Shown: positions 1-7,104, counted from the stretch's first letter. The stretch: DNA of 9,720 nucleotides from Chitinophagaceae bacterium (GCA_947468255.1 CANIMM010000101.1:1-9720); one strand, 5' to 3'. Translations and numbers: made by a program. The notes: a model not told the origin generated them from the letters alone.

Positions 1-31
1 ATGCAAACAATTGATAAACAACTGTTTGCAT
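1..31 (-). terminator. Possible hairpin terminator downstream of tRNA-Ser
   Basis: Bases 1-9 (ATGCAAACA) and 23-31 (TGTTTGCAT) are perfect reverse complements, forming a 9-bp stem with a 13-nt loop. On the minus strand this hairpin begins 8 nt after the encoded CCA of the tRNA, where a terminator or 3'-processing structure would sit. The window ends at base 1, so the T-tract that would confirm a terminator cannot be seen. The stem may also extend beyond the edge. Confidence 0.4.
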
Positions 32-38
32 TAATAAG

Positions 39-128
39 TGGCGGAGACTGAGGGATTCGAACCCTCGAAACAGTTACCCGTTTACACGCTTTCCAAGCGT
101 GCTCCTTCAGCCACTCGGACAAGTCTCC
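39..128 (-). tRNA. tRNA-Ser (anticodon GGA), CCA encoded
   Basis: Read on the minus strand, this is a complete class II tRNA. The acceptor stem GGAGACT (128-122) pairs with AGTCTCC (49-43), followed by a G discriminator at 42 and an encoded CCA at 41-39. The anticodon stem CACGC/GCGTG encloses the loop TTGGAAA, with anticodon GGA at 94-92, so it decodes UCC and UCU serine codons. A long variable arm and the T-loop signature GGTTCGAATCC are present, as expected for tRNA-Ser. It lies 100 bp after the TatD-family gene on the same strand. An exact match to the Bacteroidota -7 element (TATTTTTG, minus strand 216-209) lies about 80 nt upstream, but I see no good -33 partner. Confidence 0.97.
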
Positions 129-228
129 GGTTAAAAACCCATTTCAATATTACTGCAAATACCATTTTTGAGGCTTTACCTTCAAAAAATGCAGCTTTTT
201 CGGGAGCGCAAAAATACAGTTTCGCTTC

Positions 229-996
229 TTATAAGCCGAATATTTTTTCTGCATTGGCTGTAGTGATCGTTGCCACCGTTTCTACAGGGCAGTTTTTTAT
301 ATCCGCCAACTTTTCAACTACATACTTCAAGTAACTGCTTTCATTTCGCTTTCCCCTAAATGGAACTGGTGTTAAGTAAGGCGCATCTGTTTCCAGTACC
401 AGGTGCTTCAGGTCGATCTTGGAAAGCACATCAACCAATCCAGCATTTTTGTAGGTTACCACACCGCCTATGCCCAGGTAAAAACCGGCATCGATAATTT
501 CACAGGCGCTTTCATAACTGCCACTGAAACAATGAAAAATCCCCCTCAGTCCTTTTGGAACGTACTCCTTTACAATATCAATAGTTTGCTGCATTGCATT
601 GCGGGTATGAATTACAATGGGCAGCCTATAATCAATCGACCATTCAATCTGGCTTCTAAAAGCAAGCACCTGCTCTGCTGCAAATGTTTTATCCCAATAA
701 TAATCTAGTCCTATCTCCCCTATTGCAGCAAAGTCCCTTATTGCCAACCATTCTTTCACTATTGCTAATTCTTGTTGAAAATTTTCCTTTACATAACAAG
801 GGTGCAAGCCCATCATTGCAATACATTTTCCTGGAAATTTTTGCTCCAACTCCAGCATGGCTTCAATCGAAGTGCTGTCGATGCCAGGCAGATAAAACTT
901 TTCAACTCCCTCTGAAAAGGCCCTTTGAAAAACTGCATCCAAATCATTTTCAAACGCTTCAGCATAAAGGTGGCAGTGGGTGTCAACTAATTGCAT
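229..996 (-). CDS. TatD-family metal-dependent hydrolase (DNase-like)
   Basis: This 255-aa protein is a typical full-length TatD-family (amidohydrolase superfamily) enzyme. The ligand set is visible in order: the N-terminal HxH (H7, H9 in VDTHCHL), E94 in GEIGLDYYW, H130 in IVIHTRNA, H155 in FHCFSG, and D204 in LETDAPYLTP. Family members are cytoplasmic two-metal 3'-5' exonucleases or DNases linked to DNA repair and quality control; whether this is TatD, YcfH or YjjV by orthology cannot be settled here. The ATG at 996 is the natural start because the metal-binding HxH begins six residues in. No Shine-Dalgarno sequence is visible. It is transcribed towards tRNA-Ser and separated by 242 bp and a terminator from the deacetylase gene. 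It looks intact. Confidence 0.95.
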   Translation of the reverse strand: MQLVDTHCHLYAEAFENDLDAVFQRAFSEGVEKFYLPGIDSTSIEAMLELEQKFPGKCIAMMGLHPCYVKENFQQELAIVKEWLAIRDFAAIGEIGLDYYWDKTFAAEQVLAFRSQIEWSIDYRLPIVIHTRNAMQQTIDIVKEYVPKGLRGIFHCFSGSYESACEIIDAGFYLGIGGVVTYKNAGLVDVLSKIDLKHLVLETDAPYLTPVPFRGKRNESSYLKYVVEKLADIKNCPVETVATITTANAEKIFGL

Positions 997-1051
997 TTGT
1001 ACTATTTAAATGTTAAAATGACAAAAATTAATAATGTGTAAAAAAACATAT

Positions 1052-1084
1052 TTTGTAAATAATCAATGATTAAACATCGATTTG
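1052..1084 (+). promoter_or_regulatory. Candidate Bacteroidota-type promoter reading rightwards
   Basis: TTTG at 1052-1055 is followed, after 21 nt, by TCGATTTG at 1077-1084. The second element matches the Bacteroidota -7 consensus TAnnTTTG except for one base. Spacing falls in the range known for this promoter class. No protein-coding gene follows on the plus strand, only the terminator at 1176-1208, so if real it would drive a short RNA. AT-rich DNA makes chance matches likely. Confidence 0.28.
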
Positions 1085-1090
1085 AAAAAA

Positions 1091-1208
1091 AACAATGAAT
1101 TAAAAAAATATATATACTTAAAATCCAACATTACAAGGTAAATTGCCACAGTTTTCATAGGGTACGGATTAAAACGGGCCAGGGTTTCTACCCAGGCCCT
1201 CTTTTTTT
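1091..1208 (+). ncRNA. Candidate small RNA ending at a strong terminator
   Basis: This is a hypothetical transcript of roughly 118 nt, inferred from a promoter-like site ending at 1084 and a strong plus-strand hairpin with seven Ts at 1176-1208. Both flanking protein genes lie on the minus strand, so no plus-strand gene explains a plus-strand T-tract. I see no convincing open frame and no match to 6S RNA, tmRNA, SRP RNA or RNase P RNA. A simpler explanation is that the hairpin is a bidirectional terminator for the deacetylase gene and that the promoter match is chance. Confidence 0.22.
1171..1208. terminator. Strong intrinsic terminator, possibly bidirectional
   Basis: Stem GGGCC (1176-1180) pairs with GGCCC (1195-1199), and after an A/A mismatch GGGT (1182-1185) pairs with ACCC (1190-1193), around the tetraloop TTCT. 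On the plus strand TC and then seven Ts follow directly. On the minus strand the tail is G followed by four Ts. It starts 31 nt past the deacetylase stop codon, so it very probably ends that minus-strand transcript. The stronger T-tract, however, faces the other way. Confidence 0.85.
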
Positions 1209-1238
1209 AATCTAATTACAGATTCCCTCAATTCTATA

Positions 1239-1886
1239 TCAGTCAGCTTTTAAAATGGCTATTTTTTCAAACCGATACCCTTGTTGTTTAAAATACACCA
1301 ACATTTTTGGCAAAGCGTAGTTCATTTTATCAAATGCTTTTTCGCTATCGTGAAACACTATAATAGAACCATTGCCAGTGCTTTTCAATACGTTTTGCAA
1401 ACAACTTTCCTTTGAACGTTTACCATCAAAATCACCACTCAAAACAGACCACATGACAGGCCTAAGCTTGAAATTTCCTTTCGCCAAAAGCCTTAGCTGA
1501 AAGGGGGTGATTTTTCCATAGGGAGGCCTAAAAAGGGATGAATCAATGTACTGCTTTGCTTTTGCAATATTGTCCATATACATAGCATCCGACGTCTTCC
1601 ATCCATTGAGGTGGTTAAATGTATGGTTCCCTACTGCATGTCCTTCAGCAACAATCCGCTGATAGATTACTGGCTGTTCTACCACATTTTTTCCAATGCA
1701 AAAAAAAGTAGCCTTAGCCTGATGCTCCTTCAACGTATCCAACACAAATGGAGTCGCCTCAGGATGTGGCCCGTCATCAAAAGTGAGATAAATTACTTTT
1801 TCATGATCGGGCATTTTCCAAATGCAACTTGGAAAGCATTTCATCAACCACCTGGGCGTTTTAATAAAATAAAACATTCGCAACAT
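1239..1886 (-). CDS. NodB-domain polysaccharide deacetylase family protein
   Basis: This 215-aa protein has all five motifs of carbohydrate esterase family 4: TFDDGP (35-40; D37 as likely base, D38 metal ligand), HTFNH (H88 and H92 metal ligands), RPPYG (120-124), W146 with the nearby SGDFD, and the final VFHD (H179). Family members use a divalent metal to remove acetyl groups from N-acetylated sugars in peptidoglycan, chitin oligomers or exopolysaccharide; the substrate here is unknown. The catalytic domain starts about 30 residues in and there is no cleavable signal peptide, so location is uncertain. ATG 1886 is used; an in-frame ATG at 1877 (M4) is an alternative. It lies 86 bp after the amine oxidase stop with a promoter-like site between, and a terminator follows, so it may be monocistronic. 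Confidence 0.93.
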   Translation of the reverse strand: MLRMFYFIKTPRWLMKCFPSCIWKMPDHEKVIYLTFDDGPHPEATPFVLDTLKEHQAKATFFCIGKNVVEQPVIYQRIVAEGHAVGNHTFNHLNGWKTSDAMYMDNIAKAKQYIDSSLFRPPYGKITPFQLRLLAKGNFKLRPVMWSVLSGDFDGKRSKESCLQNVLKSTGNGSIIVFHDSEKAFDKMNYALPKMLVYFKQQGYRFEKIAILKAD

Positions 1887-1922
1887 CTTTTAAGAGCCCC
1901 TTTTTTAATTAAAGATAAGTAA

Positions 1923-1950
1923 CAATAGTACAAATTGGCTTCAATACCAA
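1923..1950 (-). promoter_or_regulatory. Candidate promoter of the deacetylase gene
   Basis: On the minus strand, TTG (1950-1948) is followed after 17 nt by TACTATTG (1930-1923). That element has one mismatch to the Bacteroidota -7 consensus TAnnTTTG. It would place a transcription start near 1916, about 30 nt upstream of the ATG. A short hairpin (ATTCC/GGAAT, 1952-1968) lies between it and the amine oxidase stop codon but has no T-tract. Confidence 0.33.
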
Positions 1951-1972
1951 CATTCCAATACAAGGAATCATT

Positions 1973-3307
1973 TTATATACTGTTAAAAACATTTACGACT
2001 TCTCTGTATCCTGTTTCAACAGCGCCATGAACAGTTTGATGATGCCCATTAATATTCATTGCCTCCCCGCCAAAAAAAAGCTTTTTATCAACGGATTGTG
2101 CTGCAATTTTTCTCGCATCACCCATTCCTATCGTGCTATAAGAATAAGCTCCTTTGATAAAGGGATTAGTTGAATAGTTTTGAACATGAGCGGCTTTAAA
2201 AGTAGCTGTTGCTTGTCCATTATACATAGTATCCAACTCCTGCAGAATTGCATTGGCAATAGCTGCATCGGATCCCAACGAAGTTAAATAGTCAGCTTGA
2301 TTACCCATTACAAAAGCAAGTAGCACATTGTCATTGATTGATTTACCCACACTTTCGTCTGCATAAGCTGCGCAAACTGTTCCGCCAATGATATTCTGAT
2401 CAAAAAATTTACTAGAAAACTTCAAGAAAACTTTCATGCCAGGTCCCATTCCAATTTTCGAAAATGCAGTTGTTTTTTCAGCAGGAAGGGAAGGGATAAA
2501 CTGAATATCATTGGATTGAAGAATAGTAATTGGAACGGTAATGATTACTTTGTCTGCTGTATGAGTTTTATTATTACTATCTGTTATGATAATGGTAGAT
2601 TGAGAGTAATCAATTTTTTTTACAATCGTACTTAGTGAAATTTTATCCTTTACTGTACTCGCAATTTGACGATCCATTAGGTCATAATAGGTTTCCTGAA
2701 ATTTAAAATCATCCTCTCCTGAACTCCAGTTTTTTTCTTCCAGATTATTGTAAAATACTGAAAGTTTCGAAGCTGATGCCCCTTGATCTCCCGCAATATT
2801 TTCAACAATGTATTGATACTCATTGCCAAGACCATTCTGGATAGCATAATCCTTATAAGAAATATCGGGCAGATTATCACCTTCAAATATATTAACGTTT
2901 TGAGGTACTTGGGTTAGCAATTTTTTATTAAACCAGTATTTTGAATCGCTATCATCCAAGGTGATTTTTGTGTTGGAATTATTAACAAGATCCCCAACGG
3001 TACTATTTTTTCCATGAAGCCATTGGGCACCAAGGTCAATAGGGAAATTTGCAAAATTGGTCAATTTTCCCAATCGGCCCCCATAATTGGAGGAGGCTTC
3101 TAGAATTTCAAAATCAACCCCTTTTGATTTTAATATATATCCAGCATAAAGACCTGCAGCACCAGCTCCTATTATTAATACCTTGCCTTTATAAGTAGCC
3201 CCTTCTAAAGAATCTTTTTTTGTACAAGAGGATAAAATTGAAGACGGAATCAACATTCCTCCCAATGAAACTAATACCGACTGCTTTAAAAAATGACGTT
3301 TGTTCAT
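1973..3307 (-). CDS. Exported FAD-dependent amine oxidase (flavin monoamine oxidase family), lipoprotein
   Basis: This 444-aa protein (from ATG 3307) belongs to the flavin amine oxidase superfamily (MAO, polyamine oxidase, LSD1-like). A dinucleotide-binding motif GAGAAG (47-52) is followed by the FAD ribose-binding ILEAS and the GG motif YGGR; the path continues with LGAQWLHG. K292 in GMGPGMKVFLKF sits where family members carry the flavin-contacting lysine. The C-terminal FAD motif FFGGEAMNINGHHQTVHGA (about 411-429) is intact. These enzymes oxidise amines to imines, releasing H2O2 and ammonia or amine; the substrate cannot be read here. The N-terminus MNKRHFLKQS, a hydrophobic stretch and lipobox LSSC (C28) indicate a lipoprotein signal; KR plus FLK resembles a Tat signal. 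This is why ATG 3307 is preferred over in-frame ATG 3334, which adds nine residues (MHSLQIDIQ) before it. Confidence 0.92.
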   Translation of the reverse strand: MNKRHFLKQSVLVSLGGMLIPSSILSSCTKKDSLEGATYKGKVLIIGAGAAGLYAGYILKSKGVDFEILEASSNYGGRLGKLTNFANFPIDLGAQWLHGKNSTVGDLVNNSNTKITLDDSDSKYWFNKKLLTQVPQNVNIFEGDNLPDISYKDYAIQNGLGNEYQYIVENIAGDQGASASKLSVFYNNLEEKNWSSGEDDFKFQETYYDLMDRQIASTVKDKISLSTIVKKIDYSQSTIIITDSNNKTHTADKVIITVPITILQSNDIQFIPSLPAEKTTAFSKIGMGPGMKVFLKFSSKFFDQNIIGGTVCAAYADESVGKSINDNVLLAFVMGNQADYLTSLGSDAAIANAILQELDTMYNGQATATFKAAHVQNYSTNPFIKGAYSYSTIGMGDARKIAAQSVDKKLFFGGEAMNINGHHQTVHGAVETGYREVVNVFNSI

Positions 3308-3455
3308 TTGGATATCAATTTGTAAACTATGCATTTACTATTAAAGACTTCTATATTAAAAAAAGGCAATGCACCTAGTTTGAACTTCAACTAACAAAGC
3401 TTTACTGAAACGATTTACACCCCATCTTTATTATTAACTATTTGTTATAATGATA

Positions 3456-4253
3456 TTAATTAAAATCCATTAAAACTTTCTCAAAGTCATGAAGTGGTTG
3501 TAATGAAATTTCCGTACCAGTTTCTCCGTTTACAGAATAATCAAATGGATTGTCAAGATCTTTTATCAAAAAAAACATATACGAAATAAGAAAAATAACG
3601 ATTATCGTGAAAAATAATGAAGCATAAAAAGGTTCAATTTTAATTAATATTAATCCAAATGCTAAAACAGTCCACATAATTTCAACAATTGCGTATGCAG
3701 ACCCTACGAAATCGGTATCTCTAATAGTGTCAATTCTTAATATTGTTTTTCTAATAGCGTTTTGGTCATTTTTCATTTTAATAATATAATTAGGCTGCAC
3801 CCCTGCTTTGTCTAACGATATAAAGAACTCATTCATCAAACTTATTTTATTTAAGATGGAGGTGGTGGTTTCCTTTTTATAAAACCATTCTTTTAGCGAA
3901 AAAATAAAAGATTTTTGATACTCAATAAACTGCCTTGCAGCATCAGAATTTTTAGCTTTATAGAGGGTGTAAGAATCATCCAACAAACATTTAAGTGTGC
4001 TTGAAAGTTCACTCGGAATTTTTTCACTTTCCTTGTAATCAGAAAGCACCCCCGTAATAAGAAAACCAATAAGAAAAATAGTACCTGCAACTAAACTAGT
4101 AAATAAAGCATTCAGCTCCAAAAATTCCAAATGATAAATATGGGCAAGGAATTTTAGAAGCGCTACCACTGCAATAATTGGGACTATCCTAAATGCGATT
4201 GACCATTTCTGCCAAATCTTTTTTACAGATTTTTTTATTATCTCTTGTCTCAT
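3456..4253 (-). CDS. Four-helix membrane protein, bestrophin-like/DUF4239-type
   Basis: This 265-aa integral membrane protein has helices at roughly 19-40, 48-70, 186-205 and 209-230. A polar, helical stretch of about 115 residues separates the two pairs. The arrangement, together with GVLSDYKESEKIP directly after helix 2 and KDLDNPFDY directly after helix 4, resembles the DUF4239/bestrophin-like family. Bestrophins are pentameric anion channels; DUF4239 proteins have no settled function, so transport is only a suggestion. ATG 4253 is the only reasonable start, with charged residues before helix 1. It is separated from the amine oxidase gene by about 150 bp, making an operon uncertain. A weak AT-rich hairpin (3430-3451) follows the stop. 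I have no database search to confirm the family. Confidence 0.8.
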   Translation of the reverse strand: MRQEIIKKSVKKIWQKWSIAFRIVPIIAVVALLKFLAHIYHLEFLELNALFTSLVAGTIFLIGFLITGVLSDYKESEKIPSELSSTLKCLLDDSYTLYKAKNSDAARQFIEYQKSFIFSLKEWFYKKETTTSILNKISLMNEFFISLDKAGVQPNYIIKMKNDQNAIRKTILRIDTIRDTDFVGSAYAIVEIMWTVLAFGLILIKIEPFYASLFFTIIVIFLISYMFFLIKDLDNPFDYSVNGETGTEISLQPLHDFEKVLMDFN

Positions 4254-4510
4254 AATAAATTATAATGTTATATAAGCCGGTGATTTAAGGAAAAACGATT
4301 GCGTAGACGCTAATTGATATTTGAAATTAATGAATTAATAACTCAAAATATTATTTTACAGTTCGTTATTGCCATTTTAAGCGATATATACATTATTTTT
4401 AAAATCTAAAAAGGCAAAACTTCTAAAGCTTTATTAAAAAGCTTTGATCATAAAGCAAAGTGGATTAGAAATGAAAGGATATTTCAATAATTAAAAAACA
4501 ATACTCAATA
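4254..4510. promoter_or_regulatory. Divergent intergenic region with repeated AAAGCTTT palindromes
   Basis: This AT-rich 257-bp gap lies between two divergently read genes, so it must hold both promoters. No full match to the TTG/TAnnTTTG promoter is visible. Near the cytochrome fusion gene, the 8-bp palindrome AAAGCTTT occurs at 4425-4432 and 4438-4445 (13 bp apart) with a further AAAGC at 4452-4456. The segment AAGCTTTG (4439-4446) is one base from the -7 consensus and lies 65 nt before the start codon. The cluster could be a promoter with an operator, or simply AT-rich repetition. Confidence 0.35.
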
Positions 4511-6259
4511 ATGAATAAAGGAATTCTACCCATTTCAATTGTCTCAGTCAGCTTATATTTTTTTCTATGCAGTTTTCACTTTGGCAAATCTCCTGAAAAC
4601 AATCCTATTGTAAAAGACACTACTATAATAATGGCAGGCGAAAGGTCTTTTAATGCAAACTGCAGTGGTTGTCACAATTTCAAACAAGATGGTATTGGCC
4701 CTCAGTTAAGCGGAATTACAACCCAAGCTTCTGAAGACTGGATAACGCAGTTTATAAAAAATTCCCAGCAGATGATTGCCTCCAAAGATGAAAGGGCCGT
4801 TCAAGTATTTAATAAATTTAAAAAAGCGGTAATGCCGTCATTTGAAGCATTAACGAATGATGAGCTGCATGCACTCTATGCTTTTATTCAATCTCGTCAA
4901 CAAACGGTTGCTACAAAATACAACAACAAAAACAAGGGCTTATCCAATCCCATCCCAGACAAGATTGCAGTCTCTAACTTGGTAATCAATCTAGAACCCT
5001 TTACACATATTCCTCCTTCTGCAAGCAAGCCTCCACTTGCAAGAATAACCAAGCTAGATTTTCAACCCATTACAGGCAATCTATTTATCAATGATCTAGA
5101 GGGTAAATTATATAAAATAAAAAATGGCAAGCCCTTAATTTATTTAGATATAGAGAAACTGAGGCCTACATTCGTCAACAAAGCTGGCCTTGCTGTTGGA
5201 CTCGGTAGTTTTGCGTTTCACCCTGATTTTAATAGTAATGGCATATTCTACACTACACATTCTGAAGCAACAGGTTCAGGCAAAGCTGATTTTAGTTATG
5301 CAGACTCCATTAGAGTTGATATGCAATGGGTACTCACAGAATGGAAAACAAAAAATACCCATGCTGATACTTTTTCAGGCACAAGCCGAGAATTAGTAAG
5401 AATCAATGTTGTAAAAGTGATTCATGGGGTACAAGAAATCACCTTCAACCCACTTTCCCAACCAGGCAATAAAGATTATGGAATGCTGTACATTGGAATT
5501 GGAGATGGGGGAAGTGTGGAAGAAGGCTATGGATTTCTTGCCCATAGTAAAGAAAAGATATGGGGTACTGTTTTACGCATTAATCCTATGGGGAATAATA
5601 GCAGCAATGGACAATATGGAATCCCTGCTGACAACCCATTTGCAAAAAGCAATAACAACCACTTGGTTAAAGAAATTTACGCTTATGGTTTTAGAAATCC
5701 ACATCGCATCACCTGGACCAAATCGGGTGATATGCTCGTCAGCAATATCGGACAAGGAAATATTGAATCAATCAATCTTATTGAGCCGGGGCACGATTAC
5801 GGATGGCCAATTAGGGAGGGGAATTTTGTATCTGCAGATGTAAAAGATAATTTAAGTACAGTTTATCCGCTGGCGGCAAATGATAGCATTTACAAAATCA
5901 CCTACCCCGTTGCTGAGTTTGACCATGATGAAGGCAAAGCCATTTCAGGTGGATTGGAATATTGGGGCAAACGCATACCCGCATTAAAAGGTAAATTTTT
6001 ATTTGGTGATATCCCTTCTGGCAGATTGTTTTATACAAACATCGCCGATATGAAGCAAGGCAAACAGGCCACCATTAAAGAATGGAAAATAGTATTACAC
6101 AATCAACCAAAAACTTTAAAAGAAGTTTGTGGAAGCGATCGGGTTGACCTGCATTTTGGCAGAGATATAAACGGTGAGCTATACATACTTACCAAAGCAG
6201 ATGGAAAAGTATATCAACTGACAAGCGAAGTAATGAAAACTCCCATCGATAAAAAATAA
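4511..6259 (+). CDS. Secreted cytochrome c - PQQ-dependent sugar dehydrogenase (GSDH-type) fusion
   Basis: This 582-aa protein starts with a hydrophobic signal sequence (about 1-23). Next comes a class I cytochrome c domain (about 41-130) with haem motif CSGCH (51-55) and a likely axial methionine at M108 (AVMPS). The rest, from about 155, is a glucose/sorbosone dehydrogenase-type beta-propeller: FAFHPDF (234-240), H305 in IHGVQEITFNP (position of the catalytic histidine of soluble glucose dehydrogenase, by analogy), IGIGDGGS (328-335), YGFRNPHR (392-399; R395 probably contacts PQQ) and GHDYGWP. Such enzymes oxidise aldose sugars or related alcohols with PQQ; the fused haem would accept the electrons in the periplasm. 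The true sugar, and PQQ versus another role, are unproven. It is apparently monocistronic, divergent from the membrane protein gene, with a terminator 52 nt downstream. Confidence 0.92.
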   Translation: MNKGILPISIVSVSLYFFLCSFHFGKSPENNPIVKDTTIIMAGERSFNANCSGCHNFKQDGIGPQLSGITTQASEDWITQFIKNSQQMIASKDERAVQVFNKFKKAVMPSFEALTNDELHALYAFIQSRQQTVATKYNNKNKGLSNPIPDKIAVSNLVINLEPFTHIPPSASKPPLARITKLDFQPITGNLFINDLEGKLYKIKNGKPLIYLDIEKLRPTFVNKAGLAVGLGSFAFHPDFNSNGIFYTTHSEATGSGKADFSYADSIRVDMQWVLTEWKTKNTHADTFSGTSRELVRINVVKVIHGVQEITFNPLSQPGNKDYGMLYIGIGDGGSVEEGYGFLAHSKEKIWGTVLRINPMGNNSSNGQYGIPADNPFAKSNNNHLVKEIYAYGFRNPHRITWTKSGDMLVSNIGQGNIESINLIEPGHDYGWPIREGNFVSADVKDNLSTVYPLAANDSIYKITYPVAEFDHDEGKAISGGLEYWGKRIPALKGKFLFGDIPSGRLFYTNIADMKQGKQATIKEWKIVLHNQPKTLKEVCGSDRVDLHFGRDINGELYILTKADGKVYQLTSEVMKTPIDKK

Positions 6260-6311
6260 CAATTGACAATCGGGCTCCTTTTGAATACATTTTTTAAAGG
6301 ATGTTCATCGC

Positions 6312-6336
6312 GCTGATTGACCAAATCAGCTCTTTT
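6312..6336 (+). terminator. Intrinsic terminator of the cytochrome-dehydrogenase gene
   Basis: GCTGATT (6312-6318) pairs perfectly with AATCAGC (6324-6330) around a 5-nt loop (GACCA), and TCTTTT follows on the plus strand. It begins 52 nt after the dehydrogenase stop codon. The minus-strand side lacks a T-tract, so it does not serve the converging regulator gene. Confidence 0.75.
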
Positions 6337-6400
6337 CGAAATATTATTGACACAGCCTTATCAATAGTTTTCAACTATGAAAGCAACGAGGCGCCAATGA

Positions 6401-6997
6401 CTACATCTTTTTCTTGGTCTTGCTCAGCCATTCTGCAGAAATGCCTATGAACTCGGCAATGTATTTGGAGGGCACATTTTTAATAACGGAGTTGCATTCA
6501 TCAATGAGGTAATTGTAAATTTCCTCGTTAGAATAGGCGTTCAACATTTTCCTTAAATTACTTTCTTGTTTAAGCGCATTTACTATAATGTGATTATTGA
6601 AGAAATGACCGAGGTCTAAGTAGGTGGAATTTAATTTTTCCAAATCCGCTTTCGTAAACTGAATTACCATGGAATCCTTTATGGCAAGCAAGTCGGTATT
6701 TGTTTTTTCCCCTGTAAAATAACTGTCCTCGCAAGACATGAAGGGATTGAAATCCTCCAAAAAGAAATTTTGGGTCCTGCTTTTTTTGGTGTTTTTGTTG
6801 TACACCCTTGATATAAAGCCGCCCTCAAGCACAAAAAAACCCTTGTCGCAAACCTGCCCCACCTCAATGATTGTCGTTCTTTTTTTTACCAATAAAATTT
6901 TCCCCACTTCCATCAACCGATTAATGGATGCAGGATTTGTATTATAGCTGAGCAGGAGTTCAATTAATCGTTGATTGGATTTCGCTTTCTTTTTCAT
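6401..6997 (-). CDS. Crp/Fnr-family transcriptional regulator
   Basis: This 198-aa protein (from ATG 6997) has an N-terminal cyclic-nucleotide-binding-like beta-barrel (about 20-120; ITIIEVGQVCDKGFFVLEG region), a long dimerisation helix (about 125-150) and a short C-terminal helix-turn-helix (VPSKYIAEFIGISAEWLSKTKKK, about 175-197). This is the usual short Bacteroidota form. It lacks the FNR cysteine cluster and most of the cAMP-pocket signature, so the signal sensed is unknown. An in-frame GTG at 7003 would add two residues; ATG 6997 is preferred. It converges on the dehydrogenase gene (141-bp gap) and is divergent from the fibre gene. The palindrome TTGAA-N4-TTCAA about 50 bp upstream has the geometry of a Crp/Fnr operator and may be an autoregulatory site. 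Confidence 0.9.
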   Translation of the reverse strand: MKKKAKSNQRLIELLLSYNTNPASINRLMEVGKILLVKKRTTIIEVGQVCDKGFFVLEGGFISRVYNKNTKKSRTQNFFLEDFNPFMSCEDSYFTGEKTNTDLLAIKDSMVIQFTKADLEKLNSTYLDLGHFFNNHIIVNALKQESNLRKMLNAYSNEEIYNYLIDECNSVIKNVPSKYIAEFIGISAEWLSKTKKKM

Positions 6998-7048
6998 TGG
7001 CACAAAGTTGGGTTATTTAAAATTCATTCTTTACTATTCCTTTAAAAA

Positions 7049-7064
7049 ATTGAACTAATTCAAT
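7049..7064. promoter_or_regulatory. Palindrome with Crp/Fnr-operator geometry
   Basis: ATTGAACTAATTCAAT is a palindrome with 6-bp arms and a 4-bp centre. The inner form TTGAA-N4-TTCAA has the same spacing as the classical FNR box TTGAT-N4-ATCAA. It sits 52 bp upstream of the Crp/Fnr-like gene start and 60 bp upstream of the candidate fibre-gene -7 box. Additional TTGAA half-sites follow within 60 bp. On the minus strand it is followed by six Ts, so a weak terminator is an alternative reading. Confidence 0.38.
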
Positions 7065-7104
7065 AAATCGATTGAAATAGTAAGATTGTGCTCTTGAAAT
7101 TCAT

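Noticed and set aside
38..334. Plus-strand open frame of 98 codons over the tRNA and the end of the TatD gene
   Set aside because: It runs through the complete tRNA-Ser and the last codons of a conserved gene on the other strand; its protein shows no domain.
403..1016. Plus-strand open frames within the TatD gene
   Set aside because: They are antisense to a gene with a full set of family motifs and have no recognisable domain.
3430..3451. AT-rich hairpin (ATTATTAAC / GTTATAAT) after the membrane protein gene as a terminator
   Set aside because: It has a bulge, no G+C-rich stem and no T-tract on the minus strand; too weak to call.
1973..4253. Amine oxidase, deacetylase and membrane protein as one functional operon
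   Set aside because: Gaps of about 86-150 bp, a promoter-like site before the deacetylase and no shared pathway argue against a co-regulated unit, though read-through cannot be excluded.
5190..5843. Out-of-frame open frames within the cytochrome-dehydrogenase gene
   Set aside because: The main frame carries continuous family motifs through the whole segment, so these are shadows, and no frameshift is indicated.
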